Source: Alloacidobacterium sp035547425 (lineage in GTDB: Bacteria > Acidobacteriota > Terriglobia > Terriglobales > Acidobacteriaceae). Taken from it: a stretch of 64,000 bases of DNA. The DNA lies in contig DASZUU010000046.1 of the NCBI GenBank assembly GCA_035547425.1, forward strand, positions 1 through 64,000. The letters run 5' to 3'. Positions 53,230-61,892 of the stretch are shown piece after piece. The notes below the pieces were generated by a model. It did no database searches and was not told the origin of the DNA. It worked only from the letters and a program-made list of their open reading frames with translations. How positions within the stretch are numbered: the stretch's first letter is position 1; the number at the start of each line of letters is the position of its first letter. The position numbers and the translations under genes were made by a program.

Positions 53230-55710
53230 ATGCACACATTATCGAATGACTTGCGTTATGCGTTGCGGCAGCTTCGCAAAACTCCCGGATTCACCATAGT
53301 ATGCGTGCTCACTCTTGCCCTCGGCATCGGCGCGAATACAGCCGTCTTCAGCATCATGAATGCAGTATTGCTGAGATCGTTGCCGGTCGCAGATCCTGAC
53401 CGCGTCGTGTATCTGAACACCTCTGGAGCACCGCACAAGGGCAGCAATACCGGCGACTGGACTACCTCCTTTTCCTATCCCGTCTACGACACGCTACGCC
53501 AGCAGAAGACAACGCTATCCCAGGTAATCGCCAGCGTTCCGCTTGCTATACCAAAGGTCGCAGTGCGCATTGGCAGTGTGCCGGAAGAAGCCGAAGGCGA
53601 TATGGTCAGCGGCAACTACTTCAGCGGACTCGGCGTGAAGCTTGCTCGAGGCAATGGCTTCACCTCAGAGGATGAAGCGAAACATTCTTCCATCGCGGTT
53701 ATCAGCTACAACTACTGGACACGGCGCTTTGCCCGCAATCCCGACATTCTCGGCCAGACGCTCTTTGTCAAAGGAGTACCCTTCACGATCAGTGGCATCA
53801 CCGCTGAGGGTTTTGAAGGCACCGATCCTGGCGACTCCATCGACTTCTGGATTCCGATGCAGACTCGCCCGGAAATCACTCCCTGGGGCAATGTGTTCAA
53901 AGAAAGCTCCTACATGGAGCGCCCGAACTGGTGGTTTATTCGCCTAATCGGAAGACTTGCACCGGGAGTTTCCAAGTCACAGGCAATTGCCCAACTGCAA
54001 CCGATCTTTCAACGGGCAGCGTACATCGGCATCGGCAATCCCGAGGCTGGAGAAAAACCACCGGTCCTCAGTTTTCAGGATTCAAAAAGCTTCCCCGGCT
54101 ATGAAGAAGGCTATGGAAAACCTCTCAAAACTCTCATGGCCATGGTCTGCCTTGTGCTTCTGATTGCCCTGAGCAATGTCGTCATGCTTCTCATGGCGCG
54201 CAATGCGACCCGCCAGCGGGAATTCAGCTTGCGGCTTGCGCTCGGCGCTGGTCGCAAAGAGCTCTTTCGTCAGCTGCTGGTAGAAAGTCTTCTGCTGGTC
54301 ACGATGGGCGGGGTCATGGCATGGTTCTTCGCAGAAGCTGCCTCGCGCTCACTGGCTACATGGTCAAAGATTGAAACCAGCCTCGCTCCTGATAAGGCCG
54401 TGCTCCTTTTCACTTTGGGCATTCTTGTAAGCGCGGCTCTCGCCTTCGGATTAGCTCCCTTGCGCATAGCACTGGCAGGCGGCCCAGGGTTGGCGCTAAA
54501 AACGTCTGCCGCAACATCGAACACGGATGCCGGCAAAACGCGCACCGGCAGAGTCATCGTAGCGTTGCAGATGTCTTTATGCCTCGTGTTGCTGGTCGGC
54601 GGTGGATTGCTGATCCGTACCCTGCGTAACCTGCAGAATATTTCTCTGGGCTTTCCTACGGAAGGACTACTGGTCTTCGGTGTTAATCCGCAGACAGTGC
54701 AATCCACGCCCGATAAGGTCCTCTTTTATCATCAACTGACCGACAAACTGCGCGTGTTGCCTGGAGTTGAGTCTGTCACCCTCATGGAAGAACGCATCGG
54801 TTCCGGCTGGTCCAATAACAGCTCCTTGCTCGTAGATGGACACAAGCCGCCAAATTCTGATGGCGATAACGGCATAGTCAGAAACAATGTGGTCGGTCCT
54901 GATTTCTTTCACACGCTGGGTGTGCCGATTATGGCCGGACGCGAATTCACAGCGATGGATACAGCCAACGCCCCGCATGTTGCTGTCATCAATGAGCTGC
55001 TGGCGAAGCGCTTCCTGCCCGGAATGAATCCTCTCGGCCACACCTTGGGTAGCAAGGATCCCAAAGAACAGTACACGATTGTCGGCGTCGTCAAGGATCA
55101 CAAATATCGAAGCATCGATGAGGCTCCGATCCCGATGGCCTGGATAATGTATGAGCAAATCCCCCAGGTGGGCGAAATGCACTTTGAGTTGCGCGTGCAC
55201 GGCGAACCGCTGGCCATCTTGCCCGACGTTCGCAAAGCTGTGCAGCAAATGGACCCCAATCTGCCTTTGCTGAAGCCGATGACGCAGCGCGCGCAATATG
55301 AAGAAACCATATCCAGCCAGTTGCTCTTTGCCCGTCTTGCCGGATTTTTCGGCCTGCTGGCCATCGTCCTCGTTGCAACCGGACTTTATGGAACGCTGGC
55401 GTATCGCGTCAACAACCGCATCGTTGAAATCGGCGTACGCATGGCAGTAGGTGCACAGCGTGGACAGGTAATCTGGCTGGTGCTGCGCGAAAGCCTGCTC
55501 CTTACCGCAGTCGGCATTGCTGTTGGCGTCCCTCTGGCCATTCTCGTAGCTAGAGCTTTGACCTCGGCTCTCTACGGAGTAAAGCCATACGACACCGTGA
55601 GCTTCGTCACCGCTGCTATCGGAGTAGCTCTGGTTGCACTGGTTTCCAGCCTGATTCCGGCACGACGAGCAGCTAACGTTGACCCACTCAAAGCCCTCCG
55701 CTCCGAATAG
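53230..55710 (+). CDS. ADOP-type MacB/FtsX-like permease, second copy
   Basis: An 826-residue paralogue of the preceding gene, the same in length and domain order and very similar in sequence (for example TIVCVLTLALGIGANTAVFS, LLMARNATRQREFSLRLALGAGR, and the end PARRAANVDPLKALRSE). AGGGAGACAGG precedes the ATG. The differences cluster in the periplasmic core rather than the helices, as expected if each copy handles a different substrate or partner. It probably works with a separately encoded ATPase, in an efflux or mechanotransmission role as for MacB; this is family inference. A hairpin follows its stop. Confidence 0.92.
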   Translation: MHTLSNDLRYALRQLRKTPGFTIVCVLTLALGIGANTAVFSIMNAVLLRSLPVADPDRVVYLNTSGAPHKGSNTGDWTTSFSYPVYDTLRQQKTTLSQVIASVPLAIPKVAVRIGSVPEEAEGDMVSGNYFSGLGVKLARGNGFTSEDEAKHSSIAVISYNYWTRRFARNPDILGQTLFVKGVPFTISGITAEGFEGTDPGDSIDFWIPMQTRPEITPWGNVFKESSYMERPNWWFIRLIGRLAPGVSKSQAIAQLQPIFQRAAYIGIGNPEAGEKPPVLSFQDSKSFPGYEEGYGKPLKTLMAMVCLVLLIALSNVVMLLMARNATRQREFSLRLALGAGRKELFRQLLVESLLLVTMGGVMAWFFAEAASRSLATWSKIETSLAPDKAVLLFTLGILVSAALAFGLAPLRIALAGGPGLALKTSAATSNTDAGKTRTGRVIVALQMSLCLVLLVGGGLLIRTLRNLQNISLGFPTEGLLVFGVNPQTVQSTPDKVLFYHQLTDKLRVLPGVESVTLMEERIGSGWSNNSSLLVDGHKPPNSDGDNGIVRNNVVGPDFFHTLGVPIMAGREFTAMDTANAPHVAVINELLAKRFLPGMNPLGHTLGSKDPKEQYTIVGVVKDHKYRSIDEAPIPMAWIMYEQIPQVGEMHFELRVHGEPLAILPDVRKAVQQMDPNLPLLKPMTQRAQYEETISSQLLFARLAGFFGLLAIVLVATGLYGTLAYRVNNRIVEIGVRMAVGAQRGQVIWLVLRESLLLTAVGIAVGVPLAILVARALTSALYGVKPYDTVSFVTAAIGVALVALVSSLIPARRAANVDPLKALRSE

Positions 55711-55724
55711 TCCCCAGACAAGCT

Positions 55725-55749
55725 GCTGTGCATGATCCCCATGCACAGC
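55725..55749 (+). terminator. Hairpin after the ADOP pair
   Basis: GCTGTGCATG and CATGCACAGC form a 10-bp perfect stem around ATCCC, 15 bases after the stop. There is no T-run, so it may stabilise or end the transcript. Confidence 0.55.
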
Positions 55750-55806
55750 GGCGAATGATAGAGTAATCTCCATCTACTAATTCGCTTTATTGAAGGATTT
55801 ACTCGC

Positions 55807-57291
55807 GTGAACTTTCTGGGAATGGACGTGGGAACCGGGGGCACCCGGGCAGTTTTGATCGATGAAAATGGGCAGGTAATCGCCTCAGCATCCTGCGAGC
55901 ACGCTCCGTTTCGAAGCCCTCATCCGGGATGGGCAGAGCAGGACCCCGACGACTGGTGGCGAGCCGCACAAGTTGCCATCCGCGAAGTGCTGGCTACTAG
56001 CGGAGTCAAATCATCCGAGATTGGCGCTATCGGACTTACCGGCCAGATGCACGGCGCGGTTATGCTCGATGCCGACGGCAAAGTTCTGCGTCCTTCGCTG
56101 ATCTGGTGCGACCAACGTACTGGACCACAATGCGACTGGCTGCATGAAAAAATCGGACGCGAGCGCCTGATCGAGCTGACCTGCAATCCAGCACTCCCAA
56201 ATTTCACCCTCACCAAGCTTTTATGGGTTCGCGAGCATGAACCCGAGATCTTTGCTCGCATCGCGCATATTCTCTGCCCCAAAGACTACGTCCGCTACAA
56301 GCTGACCGGGACCTATGCCATCGATGTGCAGGAAGCCTCCGGCACATTGCTGCTCGATGTCACGCACCGCCGCTGGTCCTCAGAAGTGGCAAAGGTGGCG
56401 GGCATTGACGAAGCATGGCTGCCGCAGCTCTTTGAATCGCCTGAAGTCTGCGCGCATATTTCCGCCGAAGCCGCTTCTTTGACCGGGCTGACCGCTGGTC
56501 TGCCGGTAGTCGCAGGAGCAGGTGACCAGGGCGCAGGCGCAGTCGGCATGGGCATTCTGCAACCCGGATCTGTGTCCGCCACCATCGGAACCTCCGGCGT
56601 GGTCTTTGCTGCAACCGCTGCTCCCATAAAAGACCCGCAGGGACGCCTTCACACCTTCTGCCACGCTGTTCCCGGGCGCTGGCATGTCATGGGCGTGACC
56701 CAGGCTGCCGGACTTTCCCTCCGCTGGCTGCGTGATATCGTCGCTCCCAATGCCGGCTACGACACACTCACCGCAGAAGCTGCAAAAATCCCTGCAGGCA
56801 GCGAAGGCCTTTTATGGGCGCCGTATCTGCTTGGCGAGCGCACACCGCATCTCGATTCACAAGCAACAGCCGCCTTCTACGGAATTACCGCCTCGCACAC
56901 GCGCGGCCACCTTACGCGAGCCGTGCTGGAAGGCATAGCTTATTCGTTGAAAGATACCTTTACGCTCTTCGCCGAGCTTGGAATCCCGGTAAAAGGGGTG
57001 CGGCTGGGCGGCGGGGGCGCGCGCGGCCCGCTGTGGCGTTCGATTCAAGCCGGCATTTATGGCTATCCTTCCGACGTGCTGGTTGCCGAAGAAGGAGCTG
57101 CTTTCGGCGCTGCCCTGTTGGCAGGCGTCGGCGCAGGGGCATGGGCAGATACCGATGCAGCATGCGCAACTGCGATTCGCGTCGCCGAGCAGATCGCGCC
57201 GGTGCAAGCGGATACACAAGCCTATGCCGATGGATATAAGGTCTACAGGCGGCTTTATCCAGCGCTGAAAGCGGTGCGGGAAGGAGCATAG
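55807..57291 (+). CDS. xylB: Xylulokinase
   Basis: A 494-residue FGGY-family kinase that phosphorylates D-xylulose to feed the pentose phosphate pathway. The ATP-phosphate loop MDVGTGGTRAVLIDENG is at 6-22, the substrate region includes TGQMHGAVMLD and WCDQRTGPQCDWL, and the second signature is GVRLGGGGARGPLWRSIQAGIYG near residues 398-420. The length is standard. The start is GTG at 55807 with GAAGGA upstream. A LacI-type regulator follows after 60 bases and may control it. No xylose isomerase is in the window. Confidence 0.94.
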   Translation: MNFLGMDVGTGGTRAVLIDENGQVIASASCEHAPFRSPHPGWAEQDPDDWWRAAQVAIREVLATSGVKSSEIGAIGLTGQMHGAVMLDADGKVLRPSLIWCDQRTGPQCDWLHEKIGRERLIELTCNPALPNFTLTKLLWVREHEPEIFARIAHILCPKDYVRYKLTGTYAIDVQEASGTLLLDVTHRRWSSEVAKVAGIDEAWLPQLFESPEVCAHISAEAASLTGLTAGLPVVAGAGDQGAGAVGMGILQPGSVSATIGTSGVVFAATAAPIKDPQGRLHTFCHAVPGRWHVMGVTQAAGLSLRWLRDIVAPNAGYDTLTAEAAKIPAGSEGLLWAPYLLGERTPHLDSQATAAFYGITASHTRGHLTRAVLEGIAYSLKDTFTLFAELGIPVKGVRLGGGGARGPLWRSIQAGIYGYPSDVLVAEEGAAFGAALLAGVGAGAWADTDAACATAIRVAEQIAPVQADTQAYADGYKVYRRLYPALKAVREGA

Positions 57292-57351
57292 CTTGCTTCC
57301 CCGCTTCCTTTCCAGTTGAACATTTCCCCATAAGCATCTACAAAAACATGT

Positions 57352-58428
57352 ATGCCCAAGCGTAAGTCCCCGGCGAAGGAATCAAAAAACGAGTTCCTTC
57401 CCGGCAGGCCCATCAGTCTGAAAACCCTCGGCGATTATCTGGACCTTTCGCCTGCCACGATTTCACTCGTACTCAACAATGCTCCCGGCGTTCGATCCAT
57501 TCCCCAGGAAACGCGGGACCGCGTGATGGCCGCGGCCAAAAAATTTGATTACCGGCCCAGCTTCTACGCCCGTTCACTGCGCCGGAAGCAAAGCTTCTCC
57601 GTCGGCGTGCTGGTGCCCGAATTGAGCGACGGGTATTCGGTGCTGGTAATGGATGGCATTGAAGAAGTGCTTCTGGAAGAAGGCTATTTTTATCTGACAG
57701 CCAGCCATCGGCGCAAAGCCGATCTGATCGAGGAATATCCTCGCCTCCTTATGGATCGCTCGGTCGAAGGCTTTATCGCTATCGATACCGCTTTGCAGCA
57801 TAGTCTTCCGCTGCCGGTAGTCGCCGTAGCCGGACACAGAAAAATCGAAGGGGTCACCAGCATCACGCTCGACCATAAGCGTGCGGCGGAGCTGGCATTA
57901 CACCATCTGTATCAATTGGGGCATCGGCAGATTGCCTTTATGCGCGGCCAGCCCTTCAGCTCGGATTCCGAAGATCGCTGGAAGAGCCTGATGGCAACAT
58001 CCAAAAAGCTCGGCATTGAAATTCATCCTGAGCTGACAGTTCAGCTTGCCGTCAATATTTCCTCGCCCGAGCTCGGCTATCCCGTAGTGCAGCAGCTGTT
58101 GGCGCAGAATCGGCCATTCACCGCACTTGTCTCCTTCAACGATATCGCTGCCATTGGAGCGATTCGCGCATTCCGGGATTACGGCCTGCGCGTTCCGGAG
58201 GATGTATCCATCGTAGGATTCGACGATATACAAGGGGCTGCGTATCACAACCCCAGCCTGACAACGATTCGCCAGCCTCTACACAGCATGGGCACGCATG
58301 CAGCCCGCATTCTTCTGCAGCGGATTCGCGGGAAAGAACATCCGGAACATGTTGCCATCGTTCCGGAATTAATTATCCGAGAATCTACCTGCCCCCCAAT
58401 CCAGAAACGGGGAACACGCAAGCGCTAA
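57352..58428 (+). CDS. LacI-family transcriptional regulator
   Basis: A 358-residue LacI/GalR-type regulator with the helix-turn-helix at about 22-42 (SLKTLGDYLDLSPATISLVLN), a hinge near YRPSFYARSLRRK (67-79) and a sugar-binding domain from VGVLVPEL. The N-terminus has a 20-residue charged extension. It follows xylB and may respond to a pentose-related signal. Its DNA-recognition helix (SPATISLVLN) differs from that of the mannoside-locus regulator (GTTTVSRVIN), so a different operator is expected. No clear ribosome site precedes the ATG. Confidence 0.92.
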   Translation: MPKRKSPAKESKNEFLPGRPISLKTLGDYLDLSPATISLVLNNAPGVRSIPQETRDRVMAAAKKFDYRPSFYARSLRRKQSFSVGVLVPELSDGYSVLVMDGIEEVLLEEGYFYLTASHRRKADLIEEYPRLLMDRSVEGFIAIDTALQHSLPLPVVAVAGHRKIEGVTSITLDHKRAAELALHHLYQLGHRQIAFMRGQPFSSDSEDRWKSLMATSKKLGIEIHPELTVQLAVNISSPELGYPVVQQLLAQNRPFTALVSFNDIAAIGAIRAFRDYGLRVPEDVSIVGFDDIQGAAYHNPSLTTIRQPLHSMGTHAARILLQRIRGKEHPEHVAIVPELIIRESTCPPIQKRGTRKR

Positions 58429-58469
58429 AGCGTATACTCGTTTCGCGACCCTATAACGACAGGACCATT

Positions 58470-58973
58470 ATGAAGCTCTCTTCCGCTTTTCTTTGCGCTG
58501 TGTTGTTCCTTACCTTATCTCCAGCTTTTGGCCAGAGCTCCGCGCCAACGATTCTCCATCCAGCCGATATCGCAAAAATATTGCCGGATGCAGTATTCTT
58601 CCGTGGACAATCCGCCGCCGTACAGAGGCGCAATTCTGCCGGCCTCCACTTTTCCGATGACATGTACATGCTGACCGCTCTGGTTGACACGTCGGGCTAT
58701 TCCACAGGCGTTCAGCAGAAGTACCAGGCATATTTCATCACCGAGGTTCCGCTCGATTTCAGCGGGACGACTCTCAAGCCGGGAGCTTACGGCGTAGGCA
58801 TCGTAAACAATCGTTTTCTCGTTATGGACATCGGAGCGCATGATCTTTTTACCGTTGCGGCAGCACATGATGCCGAGCTGAAGCGGCCAACGCCCCTGCA
58901 ACTCATAGCTGACGGAAATGGCTACCGACTTTACTTCGGTCGCGACTACGTTTCCTTCGCTCAGGCAAAATAA
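58470..58973 (+). CDS. Secreted protein, unknown function
   Basis: A 167-residue protein with a clear signal peptide at residues 1-21 (FLCAVLFLTLSPAFGQ). The mature part is beta-rich and has no Cys pair. It contains VFFRGQSAAVQRRNSAGLHF and LDFSGTTLKPGAYGVGIV, which I cannot assign to a family. It lies 41 bases after the LacI gene and 23 bases before cutC in the same direction, so it may belong to their transcript. Confidence 0.75.
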   Translation: MKLSSAFLCAVLFLTLSPAFGQSSAPTILHPADIAKILPDAVFFRGQSAAVQRRNSAGLHFSDDMYMLTALVDTSGYSTGVQQKYQAYFITEVPLDFSGTTLKPGAYGVGIVNNRFLVMDIGAHDLFTVAAAHDAELKRPTPLQLIADGNGYRLYFGRDYVSFAQAK

Positions 58974-58996
58974 GAAAGAGTATCAGCGAATTTCTC

Positions 58997-59743
58997 ATGA
59001 AGAAAAACATCACACTCGAACTCTGTCTCGAATCTGTGGATTCTGTCATCGCTGCCGATCGCGGCGGCGCCCAGCGCGTCGAGCTTTGCGCCAATCTTTT
59101 GGAAGGCGGCACCACTCCGAGCGCAGGAGCAATCCGCGCGGCGCGACAAAATACCAAGATCGACATCAATGTCATGATCCGTCCTCGCGGCGGCGACTTC
59201 CTCTATACCGATGCCGAATTCCTATCCATGCAGCACGACATCCGCATAGCCAAGGAACTCGGCGCAGACGGTATTGTGCTCGGGTTGCTTCGCTCCGATG
59301 GAACGGTCGACGTGGAACGCACGCGGCAGCTTGTTGAACTCGCAAACCCACTCCCAGTGACTTTTCACCGCGCAATCGATGTATCGCGCGACTTGCTGGA
59401 AGCGCTGGAAGCTGTCATTTCCACCGGCGCAACGAGAGTGCTTACCTCCGGCGGTCAGCCTTCGGTTGTCGATGGTGCGGACTTGGTGGCAAAGATGGTG
59501 GAAGCGGCGAATGACCGCATCATCGTCATGCCCGGTTGCGGGATTACACCCGAGAACGTGCTCTCTATTTTAGAAACAACGGGCGCCGATGAAGTGCATA
59601 TCGCGCTGGAAGAAGAACTAAAGAGCGGCATGCAATTCCGCAAAGCTGAAATTCCGATGGGCGGAGTAGCAGGGCGCGAATATATTCGCTTCGTCACTCC
59701 GGAAGAAGCTGTGCGCAATGTCGTATCTATACTGAACCGCTGA
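58997..59743 (+). CDS. cutC: CutC-family protein
   Basis: A 248-residue TIM-barrel protein of the CutC family, linked historically to copper homeostasis but with an unproven biochemical role. Signatures are LELCLESVDSVIAADRGGAQRVELCANLLEGGTTPS at the N-terminus, VMIRPRGGDFLY, and VTFHRAIDVSRD. No signal peptide. Its last 17 bases overlap the convergent fahA gene. Confidence 0.92.
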   Translation: MKKNITLELCLESVDSVIAADRGGAQRVELCANLLEGGTTPSAGAIRAARQNTKIDINVMIRPRGGDFLYTDAEFLSMQHDIRIAKELGADGIVLGLLRSDGTVDVERTRQLVELANPLPVTFHRAIDVSRDLLEALEAVISTGATRVLTSGGQPSVVDGADLVAKMVEAANDRIIVMPGCGITPENVLSILETTGADEVHIALEEELKSGMQFRKAEIPMGGVAGREYIRFVTPEEAVRNVVSILNR

Positions 59744-61016
59744 CAATTACGCCTCGGCACTCTCCAAACCCAATGCGCGGATAACCCTCACGCCGGCAAT
59801 ATCCGCGCAGCACGACTTCATCGCCATCTTCCAGAAATTTTCGCGCTTCTCCGGTCGGCAGGGTAAACGGCTCTGCTCCGCGTCTCGTCATCTCCAATAA
59901 ACAGCCGGCTGATTCTTTCGTGGGCCCTGACACTGTGCCACTCGCCAGCAGATCGCCGGGACGCAAATTACATCCATTGCTCGCGTGATGCGCTAACATT
60001 TGTAACAGTGTCCAGTACAAATCACGGGCATTGCTCCTGCCGAGGCACACAGCAGCTCGTTTTTCCTCTCGCATGCGCCGCGATGCAAGCCACACTTCGA
60101 GCGTCATATCGATGCCGCCGCGTTCGCGGTTCTCCGCTGAGTCCAGATAGGATAATGGCTGCGGATCTCCAGGATCGCGCGCAAAAGCTTTGACACGAAA
60201 TGGTTCAAGCGCTTCCATTGTCACCACCCACGGGGAAATCGTCGTAGCGAAATTCTTCGCAAGAAACGGCCCGAGCGGCTGATATTCCCAGGACTGTACA
60301 TCGCGTGCGGACCAGTCGTTGAGCAGGCAAAGCCCGAAGATGTGCTTTTCCGCATCCCCAATAGGAATTGCCGTACCGAGTGGATTGCCTTCCCCGACAA
60401 AAAATCCGATCTCCATCTCATAGTCAAGTAAACGGCTTGGTTTGAAGTCCGGCTGCTGGGCATCGACAGCTTTTGTCTGGCCATGTGGTCGTTTTATTTC
60501 CGCACCACTGACGACAATGGAAGACGCGCGACCGTGATAGCCAATCGGAACATATTTGTAATTAGGGAGCAGCGGGTTATCGGGGCGGAATAGCTTGCCT
60601 ACATTTGTCGCGTGATAGATCGAAGCATAAAAATCTGTGTAATCACCGATCGTTGCAGGCAAATGCATGGTGACTTCGCCTGCAGAATAGAGAAGCCGCT
60701 CCACCTGGCTTTGGATATTTGCAGGCGCCGCCAGGCGAAGCAGGCTCATCAAAAATGCGCGCAGCTCAGAACCGGCTCCTCTTCCCAGAGACATCAACCT
60801 GTTCAACACCGGCTGCGTACATGCATGCTGTATTCCCGGGCTTAAATCACGCAGCAAGCCTTTCTCGGCGCATGCGCGAAGATCCAGCACCTGGTCGCCA
60901 ATCGCCACCCCGATCCGCGCATCCAGGCTATGCGTAGAAAACACTCCGAAGGGCAAATTCAGCAGAGGGAAATCGGTGCAGTCATCATTGGCAGATTCAA
61001 CCCAGCTTCTCTCCAT
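59727..61016 (-). CDS. fahA: Fumarylacetoacetase
   Basis: A 429-residue enzyme that splits fumarylacetoacetate into fumarate and acetoacetate, the last step of tyrosine/homogentisate breakdown. Metal-site residues are visible in DYTDFYAS, LLDYEMEIGFF and LNDWSARDVQSWEYQPLGPFLAKNF. The C-terminal loop GYPRIGFGECRG is normal. It starts 3 bases after the upstream unknown gene, so it is the third gene of the hmgA operon. It overlaps cutC by 17 bases at the 3' ends. Confidence 0.96.
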   Translation of the reverse strand: MERSWVESANDDCTDFPLLNLPFGVFSTHSLDARIGVAIGDQVLDLRACAEKGLLRDLSPGIQHACTQPVLNRLMSLGRGAGSELRAFLMSLLRLAAPANIQSQVERLLYSAGEVTMHLPATIGDYTDFYASIYHATNVGKLFRPDNPLLPNYKYVPIGYHGRASSIVVSGAEIKRPHGQTKAVDAQQPDFKPSRLLDYEMEIGFFVGEGNPLGTAIPIGDAEKHIFGLCLLNDWSARDVQSWEYQPLGPFLAKNFATTISPWVVTMEALEPFRVKAFARDPGDPQPLSYLDSAENRERGGIDMTLEVWLASRRMREEKRAAVCLGRSNARDLYWTLLQMLAHHASNGCNLRPGDLLASGTVSGPTKESAGCLLEMTRRGAEPFTLPTGEARKFLEDGDEVVLRGYCRREGYPRIGFGECRGVIVSGSV

Positions 61017-61019
61017 GCT

Positions 61020-61892
61020 TTAAAGCCAACCCAATGCTTTTAGATACTGAATCGGCTCAACAAACGAGCAGGAACCAAAGCTGATCGCAAAGTTGTCTCG
61101 CACATCCCGAATCTGTTTCGTAGATATTTCTATATTCCGCCACCGAAGCGCGTCTTTGCCCCATTGGAAGACATCCGGTTTGGTCTCGAGCAGAACATCG
61201 ACAATATCTTTCAGCGGCGCACCTTTATATGCAACTGTAGCGGCTACAAATACATTGATAAAACCATGCATCATTGCAGACTGGCTGCCTTCCTCATAGG
61301 TAAGCTTTTGTTCCGACCGGATGGGATGATGCAATCCCGCCGTCGCCTTGCATGCAATCTGAGACTGCGCGCAGCATTCAAGAAATTGCGCTACCCTCTC
61401 TATCGAGGGAATAGCTCCTTCTGTAACTCCGCCGGTACGTATTTTTGCCCGAGCGTCATATTTTTTCAGGACAGGAAGTATTTCTTCACACTGTTCGGGC
61501 GCAAACTCCACATAAGCAATCATGCCCTTCGGAACGGATTTCAGCTTCTGTTGTGCGTCCTCTGCATTCGCCGCCTGATATTCAATCGCATCAAGGTAAG
61601 CAGCGCCTTCACTGAACTTTGAAATTCGCTCCGCATCCTCGGCGCTGTCGCTGGATGCAAGCACATTCAACAACCACGGCGCAGCTGTTTCATCGCAACA
61701 CACCTCATAGAAGGCGGCAGTAAATTCCGTTAACCGCTGCACCGGCAAAATGAATCGGCCAAGCATCTCGCTATTTTCGCCATTGCGATACTCTGCATAA
61801 TGGCTCACAGCCGTTTTCATATCGAGAGATGCAGGCGGAAATAGCCCCGCATAGTCAATCAGACCGTGCAGAAGTGTCTCGATCGCTGTCAT
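61020..61892 (-). CDS. Conserved protein of unknown function in the homogentisate operon
   Basis: A 290-residue cytoplasmic protein. Hydrophobic strands alternate with helices (AYVEF, AKIRTGG, ACKATAGLHHPIR, GFINVFVAATV), as in a TIM-barrel-like fold. The motifs KIRTGG, KATAGLHHP and FGSCSFVEP look strongly conserved, and I recall the KATAGLHH pattern from unannotated bacterial proteins. It overlaps hmgA by 4 bases (ATGA) and ends 3 bases before fahA, so it is tightly bound into the pathway. The position is where maleylacetoacetate isomerase would be expected, but it does not look like the glutathione-transferase-type MaiA. A replacement isomerase role is a hypothesis only. Confidence 0.8.
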   Translation of the reverse strand: MTAIETLLHGLIDYAGLFPPASLDMKTAVSHYAEYRNGENSEMLGRFILPVQRLTEFTAAFYEVCCDETAAPWLLNVLASSDSAEDAERISKFSEGAAYLDAIEYQAANAEDAQQKLKSVPKGMIAYVEFAPEQCEEILPVLKKYDARAKIRTGGVTEGAIPSIERVAQFLECCAQSQIACKATAGLHHPIRSEQKLTYEEGSQSAMMHGFINVFVAATVAYKGAPLKDIVDVLLETKPDVFQWGKDALRWRNIEISTKQIRDVRDNFAISFGSCSFVEPIQYLKALGWL

